Positions 33,680 to 41,565 of a stretch of 64,000 bases of DNA are shown piece after piece. The stretch is from Hwanghaeella sp964350445. Lineage in GTDB: Bacteria > Pseudomonadota > Alphaproteobacteria > UBA8366 > Aestuariispiraceae. The position numbers and the translations under genes were made by a program. The notes under the pieces are model-generated. The model was not told the DNA's origin, made no database searches, and saw nothing but the letters and a program-made list of their open reading frames with translations. How positions within the stretch are numbered: the stretch's first letter is position 1; each line of letters opens with the position of its first letter. The stretch spans positions 1 through 64,000 of the forward strand of contig CAYGKA010000019.1 in NCBI GenBank assembly GCA_964350445.1, read 5' to 3'.

Positions 33680-33930
33680 GAACATTTCTCCTCTTGGTGG
33701 GACGGATGTCACGTGGCCCGCTATCGGGTTGTTCTGCAGTCCGTCTTGCGCACCTCGTGCGCTTTCGGGTAACACGTAGGCGCACCTCGTGCGCTTCGCA
33801 AGAAAAAATGTGCACCGTGTGCGCTTTTTCTTGATCGACAAATGGGGCCTTTGTACAGTCCGCCGGTTGTTTGTTCTGGCAACTCAACCACTTCTTGCGC
33901 TGCCGCATATTAGAAAATCGAGGAAAAAAA
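33680..33930. promoter_or_regulatory. Divergent regulatory region with three palindromic operators
   Basis: Three copies of a 6-3-6 inverted repeat: GCGCACctcGTGCGC at 33748-33762 and 33780-33794, and GTGCACcgtGTGCGC at 33810-33824. Centres are 32 and 30 bases apart, about three helical turns. The middle copy fills the 17-base spacer of a possible minus promoter (TTGCGA 33796-33801, TACGTG 33773-33778) for the 81-residue gene. A possible plus promoter for the regulator is TTGATC (33831-33836), 17 bases, TACAGT (33854-33859). The third copy lies in a larger AAGAAAAA/TTTTTCTT inverted repeat. Confidence 0.7.
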
Positions 33931-34206
33931 GTGACACCCGGTCAATTCAAGCGTTGGCGCAAGCAGATGGGGTTCTCGCAAAAGGACGCCGCAGACGCTC
34001 TGGGGCTCAAGCGGCGGGTGCTGCAGTATTACGAAAAAGGCGAGCGGGACGGGAAGAAGGTTCAGATTCCCCTATCCATAAGTCTGGCTTGTTTCGCGTT
34101 GAGCCAAGGCGTCGAGGATTTCGACGGGGTCACAGCCAAGAAAAGCGCGGCACTCGAGAAAGCGGCGGCGCGGGAGATGGCAATCAACATTGCGGAGGTC
34201 AATTGA
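33931..34206 (+). CDS. XRE-family helix-turn-helix regulator
   Basis: 91 residues from GTG 33931, preceded by GAGGAAAAAAA. The helix-turn-helix covers about residues 4-55: FKRWRKQMGFSQKDAADALGLKRRVLQYYEKGERDGKK, with the recognition helix around LKRRVLQYYEKG. The C-terminal part is short, Ala/Lys-rich and helical, perhaps for dimerisation. It likely binds the palindromes upstream and controls the divergent 81-residue gene and itself (inference). Confidence 0.85.
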   Translation: MTPGQFKRWRKQMGFSQKDAADALGLKRRVLQYYEKGERDGKKVQIPLSISLACFALSQGVEDFDGVTAKKSAALEKAAAREMAINIAEVN

Positions 34207-34241
34207 CCCCGGCACCCGAGTTTACCCGGCCTGCCTGACTG

Positions 34242-34910
34242 TCACTCCGCCGCGGTATCGACCGCCTTCGGCATAGGGCAACTGATGCCCGTTCCGCCCA
34301 ACCCGCAATAGCCGTTCGGATTCTTCGCCAGATATTGCTGGTGATAGTCTTCCGCATAATAAAACGGCGGCGCGTCGAGAATTTCGGTCGTGATCGCGCC
34401 CATGCGGTGCTTACCCAGGGCGGCTTCGTATTCGCGCTTTGAAGCTTGGGCCAGCAGCCGCTGCTCTTCCGTGAAAACATAGATGCCGGAGCGGTACTGC
34501 GTCCCGACATCGTTGCCCTGCCGCATGCCCTGGGTCGGATCGTGCGACTCCCAGAACGCCTTCAGGATTTCCGCCGTGTCCACCTTCGCCGGGTCATAGA
34601 CCACCAGGACGACTTCGTTATGTCCCGTCCGGCCGCTGCACACTTCCTCATAGGTCGGGTTCGGCGTGTGGCCGGCGATATAGCCGACCGCAGTCGAATA
34701 GACGCCGGGCGTTTTCCAGAACACGCGCTCGGCGCCCCAGAAGCATCCCAGACCGAAGACGATGGTCTGCATGCCCGCGGGGAATGGCGGTTTGATCCGC
34801 GCGCCGGAAACGAAATGCGTATCCGGCGTATCCAGCGGCCGGTCCCGGCCCGGCAGGGCGTCCTGCGGGCTCGGCATTTCAAGCTTGTGTTTCGACGTCA
34901 TGAAGAACAT
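34242..34910 (-). CDS. msrA: Peptide-methionine (S)-S-oxide reductase
   Basis: 222 residues. Repairs the S form of methionine sulfoxide. Catalytic Cys56 is in the family signature GLGCFWGAERVFW. Further motifs are GYIAGHTPNPTYEEVCSGRTGHNEVV and GTQYRSGIY. A C-terminal Cys (GISCP) and the Cys in NPNGYCGLGG can serve as recycling residues. An N-terminal extension of about 45 residues is present. MTSKHKL (34901) is an alternative start. Confidence 0.96.
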   Translation of the reverse strand: MFFMTSKHKLEMPSPQDALPGRDRPLDTPDTHFVSGARIKPPFPAGMQTIVFGLGCFWGAERVFWKTPGVYSTAVGYIAGHTPNPTYEEVCSGRTGHNEVVLVVYDPAKVDTAEILKAFWESHDPTQGMRQGNDVGTQYRSGIYVFTEEQRLLAQASKREYEAALGKHRMGAITTEILDAPPFYYAEDYHQQYLAKNPNGYCGLGGTGISCPMPKAVDTAAE

Positions 34911-34970
34911 GTCGGCACCTATCCTTAAACGGTCGTTCCGACAGTAAGGTAGGCCCGGGGGCGACCCGTA

Positions 34971-36173
34971 TCAACGGCCCATCGCGGCCTTGTGAGAGAA
35001 CCGGATCAGGAAGAGGGCCAGTATCGCGGCCGCCGTGCTGCAGATGACGGTCAGAATGAAGGCACGGCTGATATCCTCTGTTCCCAGCCAACCGGCCGTG
35101 ACTGCGCCGAAAGCGCCGACGCCGTCCAGAACCGCGAAGGCGATAGCCAGGGTCGTCGCCTCGCTCTTGCCCGACATGTCGACGGCACAGGCCAGCACGC
35201 AGGACCGCACCGCGTTCAGCGCGCCGATGCACCCCGCCAGCCCGATCAGGGCGGAGATCAGATCGTTGGACAGGATCAGTATCAAGGCGCCGCCCGCGCC
35301 GAGCAGGGCCCCGATGACAATGACCGGCCAGCGCCCGATATCGTCGGAAAGCCGTCCCACATAGGGTTGAACCAAGGCGCCGACCAGGATCGCACCGGAA
35401 AAGGCGAGTCCGACATAGAAGGTGTCCAAGCCGATCGCGTCGCGCAGATACAGCGGCGCCATCGCGGTCGCGCCGATCAGGCCCAGATTGTAGAGCATCA
35501 TGGTGACCGCGATCGTGGCCCCGACCGGCGTGCCCCATTGCCGAAGCAGCAGCTTCAGGTTCGGGCGGTCCGCATGCGCAACCTCGACCCGGGGGATCTT
35601 CCGGGCAACATAGAACAGAAAGACGAAACCCATGATGGCGGTCGGGATCACCACAACCTGCATCGCGCCGCGCCAATCCATGAATTCCAGCAGGGCGCCT
35701 GCGATCAACGGCGAGAAGACGCCGGTCAAGGTTCCGCCGATCGCGTGGATGCCCAAGACCCGCCCGCGCTGGTGCGGGTTCATCTTGACCAGGATGCCGG
35801 TCGCCATCGGGTGCCACGCCGCGTCGCCCAGCGAAGCGAAGGCCATCAGCAGGGCCAGCGGCCAGAAACTGCCAGCATAGCTTGCCAGAACATAGCCCAA
35901 GGCGACCCAGAAGAAGGTTGCCGCCAGCCACCGGCCGCGTTCCGACAAGCGGTCCATCAGCAACCCGGCGGGCAGATAGGCGAAAGCCGCGCCCACGCTT
36001 TGCAGCGTCAGGACCAACCCGACCTGGGCCGGCGACCAGCCGAAGAAGATGCCGGCCGACGGCACCAGCAGATACATCGCGCCGAAGGGCCAGTCGATGC
36101 ATAGATGGCCTGCGCTGAACCAGTAGGGCAGCCGGTTTGTGCCGGTGTCGTTATCCGTTGCTATCGCAGTCAT
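34971..36173 (-). CDS. Major facilitator superfamily transporter
   Basis: 400 residues, 12 hydrophobic segments. The first half includes a DRLSERGRW loop of the MFS motif A type between helices 2 and 3, and the second half repeats it in YVGRLSDDIGRWPV. Substrate cannot be told. It stands alone between msrA and ubiD on the same strand. The ATG has a weak upstream site. Confidence 0.88.
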   Translation of the reverse strand: MTAIATDNDTGTNRLPYWFSAGHLCIDWPFGAMYLLVPSAGIFFGWSPAQVGLVLTLQSVGAAFAYLPAGLLMDRLSERGRWLAATFFWVALGYVLASYAGSFWPLALLMAFASLGDAAWHPMATGILVKMNPHQRGRVLGIHAIGGTLTGVFSPLIAGALLEFMDWRGAMQVVVIPTAIMGFVFLFYVARKIPRVEVAHADRPNLKLLLRQWGTPVGATIAVTMMLYNLGLIGATAMAPLYLRDAIGLDTFYVGLAFSGAILVGALVQPYVGRLSDDIGRWPVIVIGALLGAGGALILILSNDLISALIGLAGCIGALNAVRSCVLACAVDMSGKSEATTLAIAFAVLDGVGAFGAVTAGWLGTEDISRAFILTVICSTAAAILALFLIRFSHKAAMGR

Positions 36174-36310
36174 TTTCTCAGCCGAACAAGGGGTAAAAGG
36201 GGTCTTTTATTGTTGCCTCACACTAACATGCGAAGAATTCGCAATTGAACCGACAAATGCGAATAGGCAGGTTTCAGAAACGTAGCCGGACAATATGCCG
36301 GTTTGGGCGC

Positions 36311-37822
36311 CTACCAGATGCTCTTGCCCGATCCGGGCAGGCCCAGCTCCGGCCAAAGCCGATCGATCTTGTCGATGACATCTTGCTCCATGCGGATCTG
36401 TTCGCCCCATTCGCGGTTGGTTTCCGGCGGCCACTTGTTGGTTGCGTCCAGACCGATTTTCGAACCCAACCCGCTGACGGGGGAGGCGAAGTCCAAATAG
36501 TCGATGGGCGTGTTTTCGATCATCGTGATGTCGCGCGCAGGGTCCATCCGCGTCGACAGGGCCCACATCACGTCCTTCCAATCCCGGGCGTTGATGTCGT
36601 CATCCACCACGATCACCCATTTCGTGTACATGAATTGGCGCAGATACGACCAGGCGCCCAGCATCACGCGCTTGGCGTGGCCGGGATAGGCTTTCTTCAT
36701 TGAGATTACCGCAATCCGATAGCTGCATCCTTCCGGCGGCAGCCAGAAGTCCACGATCTCGGGAAACTGCTGTTGCAGCAGCGGTATGAAAACCTCGTTC
36801 AGGCCTTCGCCCAGGATCGACGGTTCGTCCGGCGGCCGCCCCGTGAAGGTAGACAGATAGATAGGGTTCCGTCGCATGGTGATCGCGGAAATCTTGAAAA
36901 CGGGGAAGGGCTCGACCGAATTGTAATAGCCTGTGTGGTCGCCATAGGGTCCTTCGTCGCCGAACTCGTCCAGCATGACATGGCCTTCCAGGACAATTTC
37001 GGCCTCCGCCGGAACCTTCAGCGGGATCGTCTTGCAGTCGACCAGGTCCACCTTCTTGCCGCGTAGCAACCCGGCGAATTGATATTCGCTCAACGTATCG
37101 GGCACCGGCGTGACGGCGGCCAGTATCGTGCCGGGATCGGCGCCGAGAACCGCCGCGGCGGGCAGGGGATCGGGCCGCTCCTGCTTCCACTTCCGGTAAT
37201 GCTGTGCGCCGCCGCGATGTTTCAGCCAGCGCATCAACGTCGTGTCGCGGCCGGTCACCTGCATGCGGTAGATGCCCAGGTTGAACACGTCGGTCTTGTC
37301 GCCCTTCGGGTTCGGTCCCTGTGTGACGACAAGCGGCCAGGTGATCAGCGGCGCGGGCTCACCGGGCCAGCATGTCTGGATCGGCAAGCGGTTTAGGTCG
37401 ATATCGTCGCCTTCCAGCACCACTTCCTGGCAGGGCGCCTGGCCCACGGTGCGCGGCTTCATGGCCATCACGGTTTTGACCAGCGGCAGCAGATCGAGCG
37501 CTTCGCGGAACCCGCCGGGCGGTTCCGGCTGGCGCAGGAAGGCTAGGGTCTCGCCGACCTCACGCAACTGGTCGGGCGTCCGGTCCATGCCCCAGGCAAC
37601 GCGTTCAACGGACCCGAACAAGTTCGTCAGAACCGGCATGTCATAGGGGGAGCCGTCAGGCCTGATCGGGTTCTCGAACAGCACCGCCGGCCCGCGCTCG
37701 GCCAACAGCCGGGTCTGGATTTCCGTCATCTCCAGGAACGGGGAGACCGGCTGTTTGGTGCGGACGAGCTTACCGTTCCGCTCCAGGCGGTCCATGAAGT
37801 CGCGAAGGGAGGCATAAGGCAT
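36311..37822 (-). CDS. ubiD: UbiD family decarboxylase (4-hydroxy-3-polyprenylbenzoate decarboxylase)
   Basis: 503 residues from ATG 37822 (MPYASLRDFMDRLERNGKLVR is the usual UbiD beginning); a TTG 36 bases upstream is unlikely. Uses prenylated FMN to decarboxylate the ubiquinone precursor. Family motifs seen are DTTLMRWLKHRGGAQHYRKW, the Glu-rich active-site region AEIVLEGHVMLDEFGDEGPYGDHTGYYN, and the late KWVIVVDDDINARDWKDVMWAL. The partner flavin prenyltransferase UbiX is not in the window, while ubiA is 3.7 kb away. Confidence 0.93.
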   Translation of the reverse strand: MPYASLRDFMDRLERNGKLVRTKQPVSPFLEMTEIQTRLLAERGPAVLFENPIRPDGSPYDMPVLTNLFGSVERVAWGMDRTPDQLREVGETLAFLRQPEPPGGFREALDLLPLVKTVMAMKPRTVGQAPCQEVVLEGDDIDLNRLPIQTCWPGEPAPLITWPLVVTQGPNPKGDKTDVFNLGIYRMQVTGRDTTLMRWLKHRGGAQHYRKWKQERPDPLPAAAVLGADPGTILAAVTPVPDTLSEYQFAGLLRGKKVDLVDCKTIPLKVPAEAEIVLEGHVMLDEFGDEGPYGDHTGYYNSVEPFPVFKISAITMRRNPIYLSTFTGRPPDEPSILGEGLNEVFIPLLQQQFPEIVDFWLPPEGCSYRIAVISMKKAYPGHAKRVMLGAWSYLRQFMYTKWVIVVDDDINARDWKDVMWALSTRMDPARDITMIENTPIDYLDFASPVSGLGSKIGLDATNKWPPETNREWGEQIRMEQDVIDKIDRLWPELGLPGSGKSIW

Positions 37823-37973
37823 TGCGGAATTCCATTGCAGCCGGGTCGCGCCGATCAAGCGGCTTCACTACCCTCATGCGGGGGTTGAGGCAAATCCCGC
37901 AAGCCGTTATACGCCGGATGCGTTATGATTATTGCCAGCAATTTAAAGCCTTTGGATTTTGTAGGAGCAAGCG

Positions 37974-38345
37974 ATGTCGGAACAATATTGGGTCGTCGGC
38001 GGCATTTACACGAGCACCGAGTTCAATGACGTCGCTCCCGGACAAACACTTCTCCGCCTTGGCCCGTTCGACACTTATGACGAGGCCAAGGCCGTTTGGC
38101 GCGCCAAGAGCATGGAGAATGTCGACGAGGCCTATGCCCGTTTCCATATCGAAAAGGAAGAGCACGACGAATGGTGGGTCGTCGGCGGGACCTATACGGG
38201 CACCGACTTCAAGACGATCGCCAAGGGCGAAGAAGAACGGATCGGTCCGTTCCAGACCTATGAGGAAGCGCGTAAGGTTTGGTGGCAGAAGTCGTCCGCC
38301 AATATCGACGACGCCTATGCCCGCTTCCGGATCGATCACCTGTAA
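37974..38345 (+). CDS. Tandem DUF4170 protein
   Basis: 123 residues made of two copies of one unit: 6-59 (WVVGGIYTSTEFNDV...GPFDTYDEAKAVWRAKSMENVDEAYARFHIE) and 68-121 (WVVGGTYTGTDFKTI...GPFQTYEEARKVWWQKSSANIDDAYARFRID). The unit is the DUF4170 family, known from alphaproteobacteria and usually present as a single copy. Function unknown. Soluble, acidic, no signal. Good AGGAGC site. Eight bases before the next gene. Confidence 0.85.
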   Translation: MSEQYWVVGGIYTSTEFNDVAPGQTLLRLGPFDTYDEAKAVWRAKSMENVDEAYARFHIEKEEHDEWWVVGGTYTGTDFKTIAKGEEERIGPFQTYEEARKVWWQKSSANIDDAYARFRIDHL

Positions 38346-38353
38346 GGAATGTG

Positions 38354-39091
38354 ATGGCGACAACGCCGCTCTTGGAAACGGACCGGGACGCGGTCCTGGC
38401 CCGGGCCAGGAACTACCCTTACGCCTTCCCGCGTGAAAGTTTCGTCTACCGGAACGGGGTGGCGGCGGCTTTCGATCCATCGCTTAAGATCGGGCGAACG
38501 CCGGTTCTCGCCTTCGGGTCGAACCAGTCGCCGGAACGGTTGTGGCAGAAGTTCGGCGACAAGGACGGCCATGTGATTCCGGTGGAGCGCGGATTCCTGC
38601 GGGATTTCGACGTCGTCTTTTCCGCCCATATCACGTCCTACGGTGCTGTTCCGGCGATGCTGCAGGTTTCCGACGGGGCGACGGTTGGGCTGGCCGTGAC
38701 CTGGCTGGACGACCGTCAGTTGGAGATCATGCACCACAGTGAAATCAGGGCGGCCAATTATTATTTCGCCGCGCTGGAAGACGTGAACCTGCGCTTGTCG
38801 GGCGAGGAGGTCCACACGACCGTCTATGCTTATGTCGGGACGCGGGGGCATTTGGAACATGATGAAGGCGGCCCGATCGCGCTTTCCGCGGTGCCGTGCG
38901 AAGGCCGGCGTTACCGCGCGATGAGCACGGCCGAGGCCCTGGAACTGATCCGCGGGCGCCACGCAGCGGATCAAGGCCCGGATGATTTCATCCATGCGAT
39001 GGTTGGTGACGCGGAGAGGCGGGCGGCCCTGCAGGCGATCCTGGCGCCGACCGCTGTCCCTTTTGGCTATTCAACCCGCCGGGTGACGTGA
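38354..39091 (+). CDS. Conserved hypothetical protein, gamma-glutamylcyclotransferase-like start
   Basis: 245 residues from ATG 38354 (AAGGA upstream). Residues about 50-65, VLAFGSNQSPERLWQKFG, resemble the YGSN motif of gamma-glutamylcyclotransferase-like folds, and a later part (TVYAYVGTRGHLEHDEGGPIAL) is compatible. The middle (VTWLDDRQLEIMHHSEIRAANYYF) is not typical. Enzymatic role not established. Probably co-transcribed with the DUF4170 gene. Confidence 0.6.
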   Translation: MATTPLLETDRDAVLARARNYPYAFPRESFVYRNGVAAAFDPSLKIGRTPVLAFGSNQSPERLWQKFGDKDGHVIPVERGFLRDFDVVFSAHITSYGAVPAMLQVSDGATVGLAVTWLDDRQLEIMHHSEIRAANYYFAALEDVNLRLSGEEVHTTVYAYVGTRGHLEHDEGGPIALSAVPCEGRRYRAMSTAEALELIRGRHAADQGPDDFIHAMVGDAERRAALQAILAPTAVPFGYSTRRVT

Positions 39092-39110
39092 GGCCGAGGC
39101 CGGCGGCGCG

Positions 39111-39596
39111 TCACCGGTTATCGTCGAGCCGAACCTTCAACCGGTCCAATTGACCGAAAAGCGTCGTCATCTCGTCCTCGGTCCAGTCTTGGAACAGCCA
39201 ACCGATCCCGGGCAGAATACATTTCACCGCTTCCTTGTGCCGGTGCTTTCCGAAATCGGTTATGAAATGCCGCTTTATCCGCCCGTCATCGGGATCGGGT
39301 TCATGGCGTAACAGGCCTGCATCGACCATCGCTTTCATGGTCTTGGTAACACCCGGTTGCTGCTGTTGCATCGCGCGGGCGACGCCGGTCACGGTCTTGC
39401 CGTCCGCCGGCCGGTGGCTGAAATGGTTCAGCAGAATGAATTGGTTCCACGGAAGCCCTGTTTCGGCCAATTCGCGGTTGGCTTTGTTGCGCGCCAGCTG
39501 TTCGATAATCCCGATCCAATTGACGACCCTGAATCCAAGGGCGGGGTCGATAGCGTCATCGGTTGTGGTGGCGCGGTTATCCGATTGATCCTTCAT
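39111..39596 (-). CDS. MarR-family transcriptional regulator
   Basis: 161 residues from ATG 39596. Winged helix: FILLNHFSHRPADGKTVTGVARAMQQQQPGVTKTMKAMVDAGLLRHEPDPDDGRIKRHFITDFGKHRH, with the recognition helix in QQQQPGVTKTMKAM and the wing DPDDGRIKRHF. It starts 13 bases after the nitroreductase stop, in the same direction. Two palindromes upstream of the nitroreductase are its likely operators. Confidence 0.88.
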   Translation of the reverse strand: MKDQSDNRATTTDDAIDPALGFRVVNWIGIIEQLARNKANRELAETGLPWNQFILLNHFSHRPADGKTVTGVARAMQQQQPGVTKTMKAMVDAGLLRHEPDPDDGRIKRHFITDFGKHRHKEAVKCILPGIGWLFQDWTEDEMTTLFGQLDRLKVRLDDNR

Positions 39597-39609
39597 GCCG
39601 AGGATCAGA

Positions 39610-40782
39610 TCAGGTTCGCAGCAAAGCGTCGAGTGGGCGCCGCGGTGTCGGGGCGGGCTGGTCCGCATAGCCCAGCCTGAACAGCATCTGAACAGTGCGT
39701 TGACGCGGCGTTTCGGTGGCTTCGTAGAACTGCCGCTGCAGGTCCGTCATTTCCGGGTATTCCTGTAGCAATTGACTGACCGGGTGCATCGCGACTCCGG
39801 ATGCCGTCGCCTGCAAATTCAGGCGAACATAGGCCCGGCCCGCAGCCACCTGCGTTGCCCGATCGTTGCCGTTCGTCGAGATCCAACCGAAGGACGGCGT
39901 CGCGCCGGCCCAGCCGAGCGCATAGTCGATGCCACCCTGATAGGCGATGGTGCCCGGCGTCATGGCCTTTTCTTCCGTCATCAGACCAAGGTTTTTAAGC
40001 CACCAGAACATCGGGCCGTGCAAGTCGATGCCGTCAGGGTTTTCAGCGATCTCATCGGCGCCGATTCGCATGACCTTGATGCTCTCCCCCAATGTCCTCG
40101 GCGTTTCCATCTCCGTGACCATCGCGTCTGTGGTCAAGGTCCGAAGCGTGGCCGGAAGATCTCCGTCACGCGCGAGCGTCAAGGACACGGCCGGGTCTTT
40201 CTGGCTGGTGCGCAAGGCTTGGGCATGGGCCTCGGTCACAGCCCTTTCCATATCGAAGGGCTCCTTGCAGGAACGCCGGTTCAGGATGGCGTCGAACAAG
40301 GGGTCGGGCTCAAGGGTCTCGTCCTTGGCAAGGACGATATGAGCTACCGGATGCTGGGCGATGGCAACTGCCGGGCTCGCCTCACCGGCGCTGCCGGCGG
40401 GAAAGAGATTTATCTCCGCCCGGTACCCGGCTTTACGCGCCGCCAGATCGAAGAGTTCCAGGAAAGTGCCGTGACCGATCAGTATTTGCCGCCCAAAGGG
40501 GTCGGTTTCAGGAAGCAGGCGATCCGGATCGACATGCAAGGTCACCGCGTTTTCTTCCCTAAGGTCGGCGATCCAAGGCTGCATGTTGTGCGGATTCGGC
40601 GCCAAAAGAGCGTGAGCCAGCGCCCATTCGCGGATATCCGGCCGGCCGGCGCCGGGGGCGACCCAAGGTTCGACGGCGGAGGCCGGCATGCGGTCGCATT
40701 GCGTCAGGCCGATACCGGCCGCGGCAAACACGATCCCGGTTCCCCCGATTGTCCGTATGAATCCGCGGCGCGAGACTGACAT
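39610..40782 (-). CDS. Nitroreductase-like protein with Tat signal
   Basis: 390 residues from ATG 40782 (GGGAGAA 5 bases upstream). Twin-arginine signal SRRGFIRTIGGTGIVFAAAGIGL at 4-26, so it is exported folded with cofactor. The body resembles nitroreductase/Acg-type FMN proteins (APNPHNMQPWIADL, LNRRSCKEPFD, GRAYVRLNLQATASGVAMHPVSQLLQEYPEM). Substrate unknown. Followed by marR in one operon, suggesting induction by a small aromatic or quinone-like compound (inference). Confidence 0.82.
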   Translation of the reverse strand: MSVSRRGFIRTIGGTGIVFAAAGIGLTQCDRMPASAVEPWVAPGAGRPDIREWALAHALLAPNPHNMQPWIADLREENAVTLHVDPDRLLPETDPFGRQILIGHGTFLELFDLAARKAGYRAEINLFPAGSAGEASPAVAIAQHPVAHIVLAKDETLEPDPLFDAILNRRSCKEPFDMERAVTEAHAQALRTSQKDPAVSLTLARDGDLPATLRTLTTDAMVTEMETPRTLGESIKVMRIGADEIAENPDGIDLHGPMFWWLKNLGLMTEEKAMTPGTIAYQGGIDYALGWAGATPSFGWISTNGNDRATQVAAGRAYVRLNLQATASGVAMHPVSQLLQEYPEMTDLQRQFYEATETPRQRTVQMLFRLGYADQPAPTPRRPLDALLRT

Positions 40783-40796
40783 CTTGATTCTCCCAT

Positions 40797-40847
40797 TAAT
40801 ATTCCAAGGAATGTTAATGCCGAATATATACATTCCATGGAATATTA
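40797..40847. promoter_or_regulatory. Twin palindromic operators upstream of the nitroreductase-marR pair
   Basis: ATTCCAAGGAAT at 40801-40812 and ATTCCATGGAAT at 40832-40843 (a perfect palindrome), 31 bases apart centre to centre, in the short AT-rich gap before the nitroreductase. Extended form is AAYATTCC-NN-GGAATRTT. A TATATT -10-like hexamer lies between them on the minus strand. Confidence 0.7.
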
Positions 40848-40911
40848 CTAGGTGTGAGCCGAAACTTTTTTCGGGACAGGCGTATCCGCGGTCAATCGGT
40901 GGCGTCGCGCC

Positions 40912-41559
40912 CTAGGCGGCGAACCGCCACACGCGGGCGTTCCGAAGATCGCTGTCTTCCATGATGCCGGTCGTTTCGGCGTGATAGGAGGCAAGCGGTT
41001 CCAGCCCCATTCCCTGCAAATAAAAGCGGCCGGGATCGCCGAACAGAACCCGGCGTCCCATCGCGTGCTGGCTGCGCAGCCAGGGCAGCATTTTGTCGGC
41101 GATTTCCTTGTCGTAGCAGACGTCGCCGACAAGCAGCACTTCCCAATCGCCTTTCATGCCGATGACGTCTTCCATCTCGACCTCGAACCACACGTCGTTC
41201 AGCGTGCGGTTCAGTTCCATCGCCTGGGCGGCGACCGGGTCGATGTCGGCGGCGGTGACGTCGAAGGCGTTGGCCAATGCGGCCGCGATCGCGACCAGAC
41301 CGGAACCCGCGCCGAAATCAAGCACCCGCCGCCCGGCGACCGTCTTCGGATTGTCCAGGATATACCGTGCCAGGGCCTGTCCGCCGGCCCAGGCAAAAGC
41401 CCAATAGGGCATGCCGACGCCAAGCGATTCCAACTCGTCCTCTCCTGCGCGGTACAGGGCGCGGTCCTCGTCGGCCAGATGGAGTTGGATCTCCGGCACC
41501 AGTCGCGGCGCCATCACCCGTGTGTTTTCAAGGATGATGTTCATGTCGGAAGCCATCAT
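40912..41559 (-). CDS. Class I SAM methyltransferase, ETF-beta lysine methyltransferase-like
   Basis: 215 residues. SAM motif I is VLDFGAGSGLVAIAAALA (near 80-97), acidic motif ADIDPVA, and post-II motif GDVCYD, matching the (D/E)xx(Y/F) of the MTF16 lysine-methyltransferase family, which has alphaproteobacterial members that modify ETF-beta. The start MASD or MNIILE is uncertain. Six bases after ubiA, so likely co-transcribed. The actual substrate is inference. Confidence 0.75.
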   Translation of the reverse strand: MMASDMNIILENTRVMAPRLVPEIQLHLADEDRALYRAGEDELESLGVGMPYWAFAWAGGQALARYILDNPKTVAGRRVLDFGAGSGLVAIAAALANAFDVTAADIDPVAAQAMELNRTLNDVWFEVEMEDVIGMKGDWEVLLVGDVCYDKEIADKMLPWLRSQHAMGRRVLFGDPGRFYLQGMGLEPLASYHAETTGIMEDSDLRNARVWRFAA

Positions 41560-41565
41560 GGCACG

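Noticed and set aside
33748..33824. Short CRISPR-like repeat array
   Set aside because: Only three units, each a 15-base palindrome with 15-17-base spacers, no cas genes. Regulator operators explain it better.
33931..34206. Part of a prophage
   Set aside because: The XRE regulator is alone; no integrase, structural, lysis or replication genes and no att-like repeats are seen around it.
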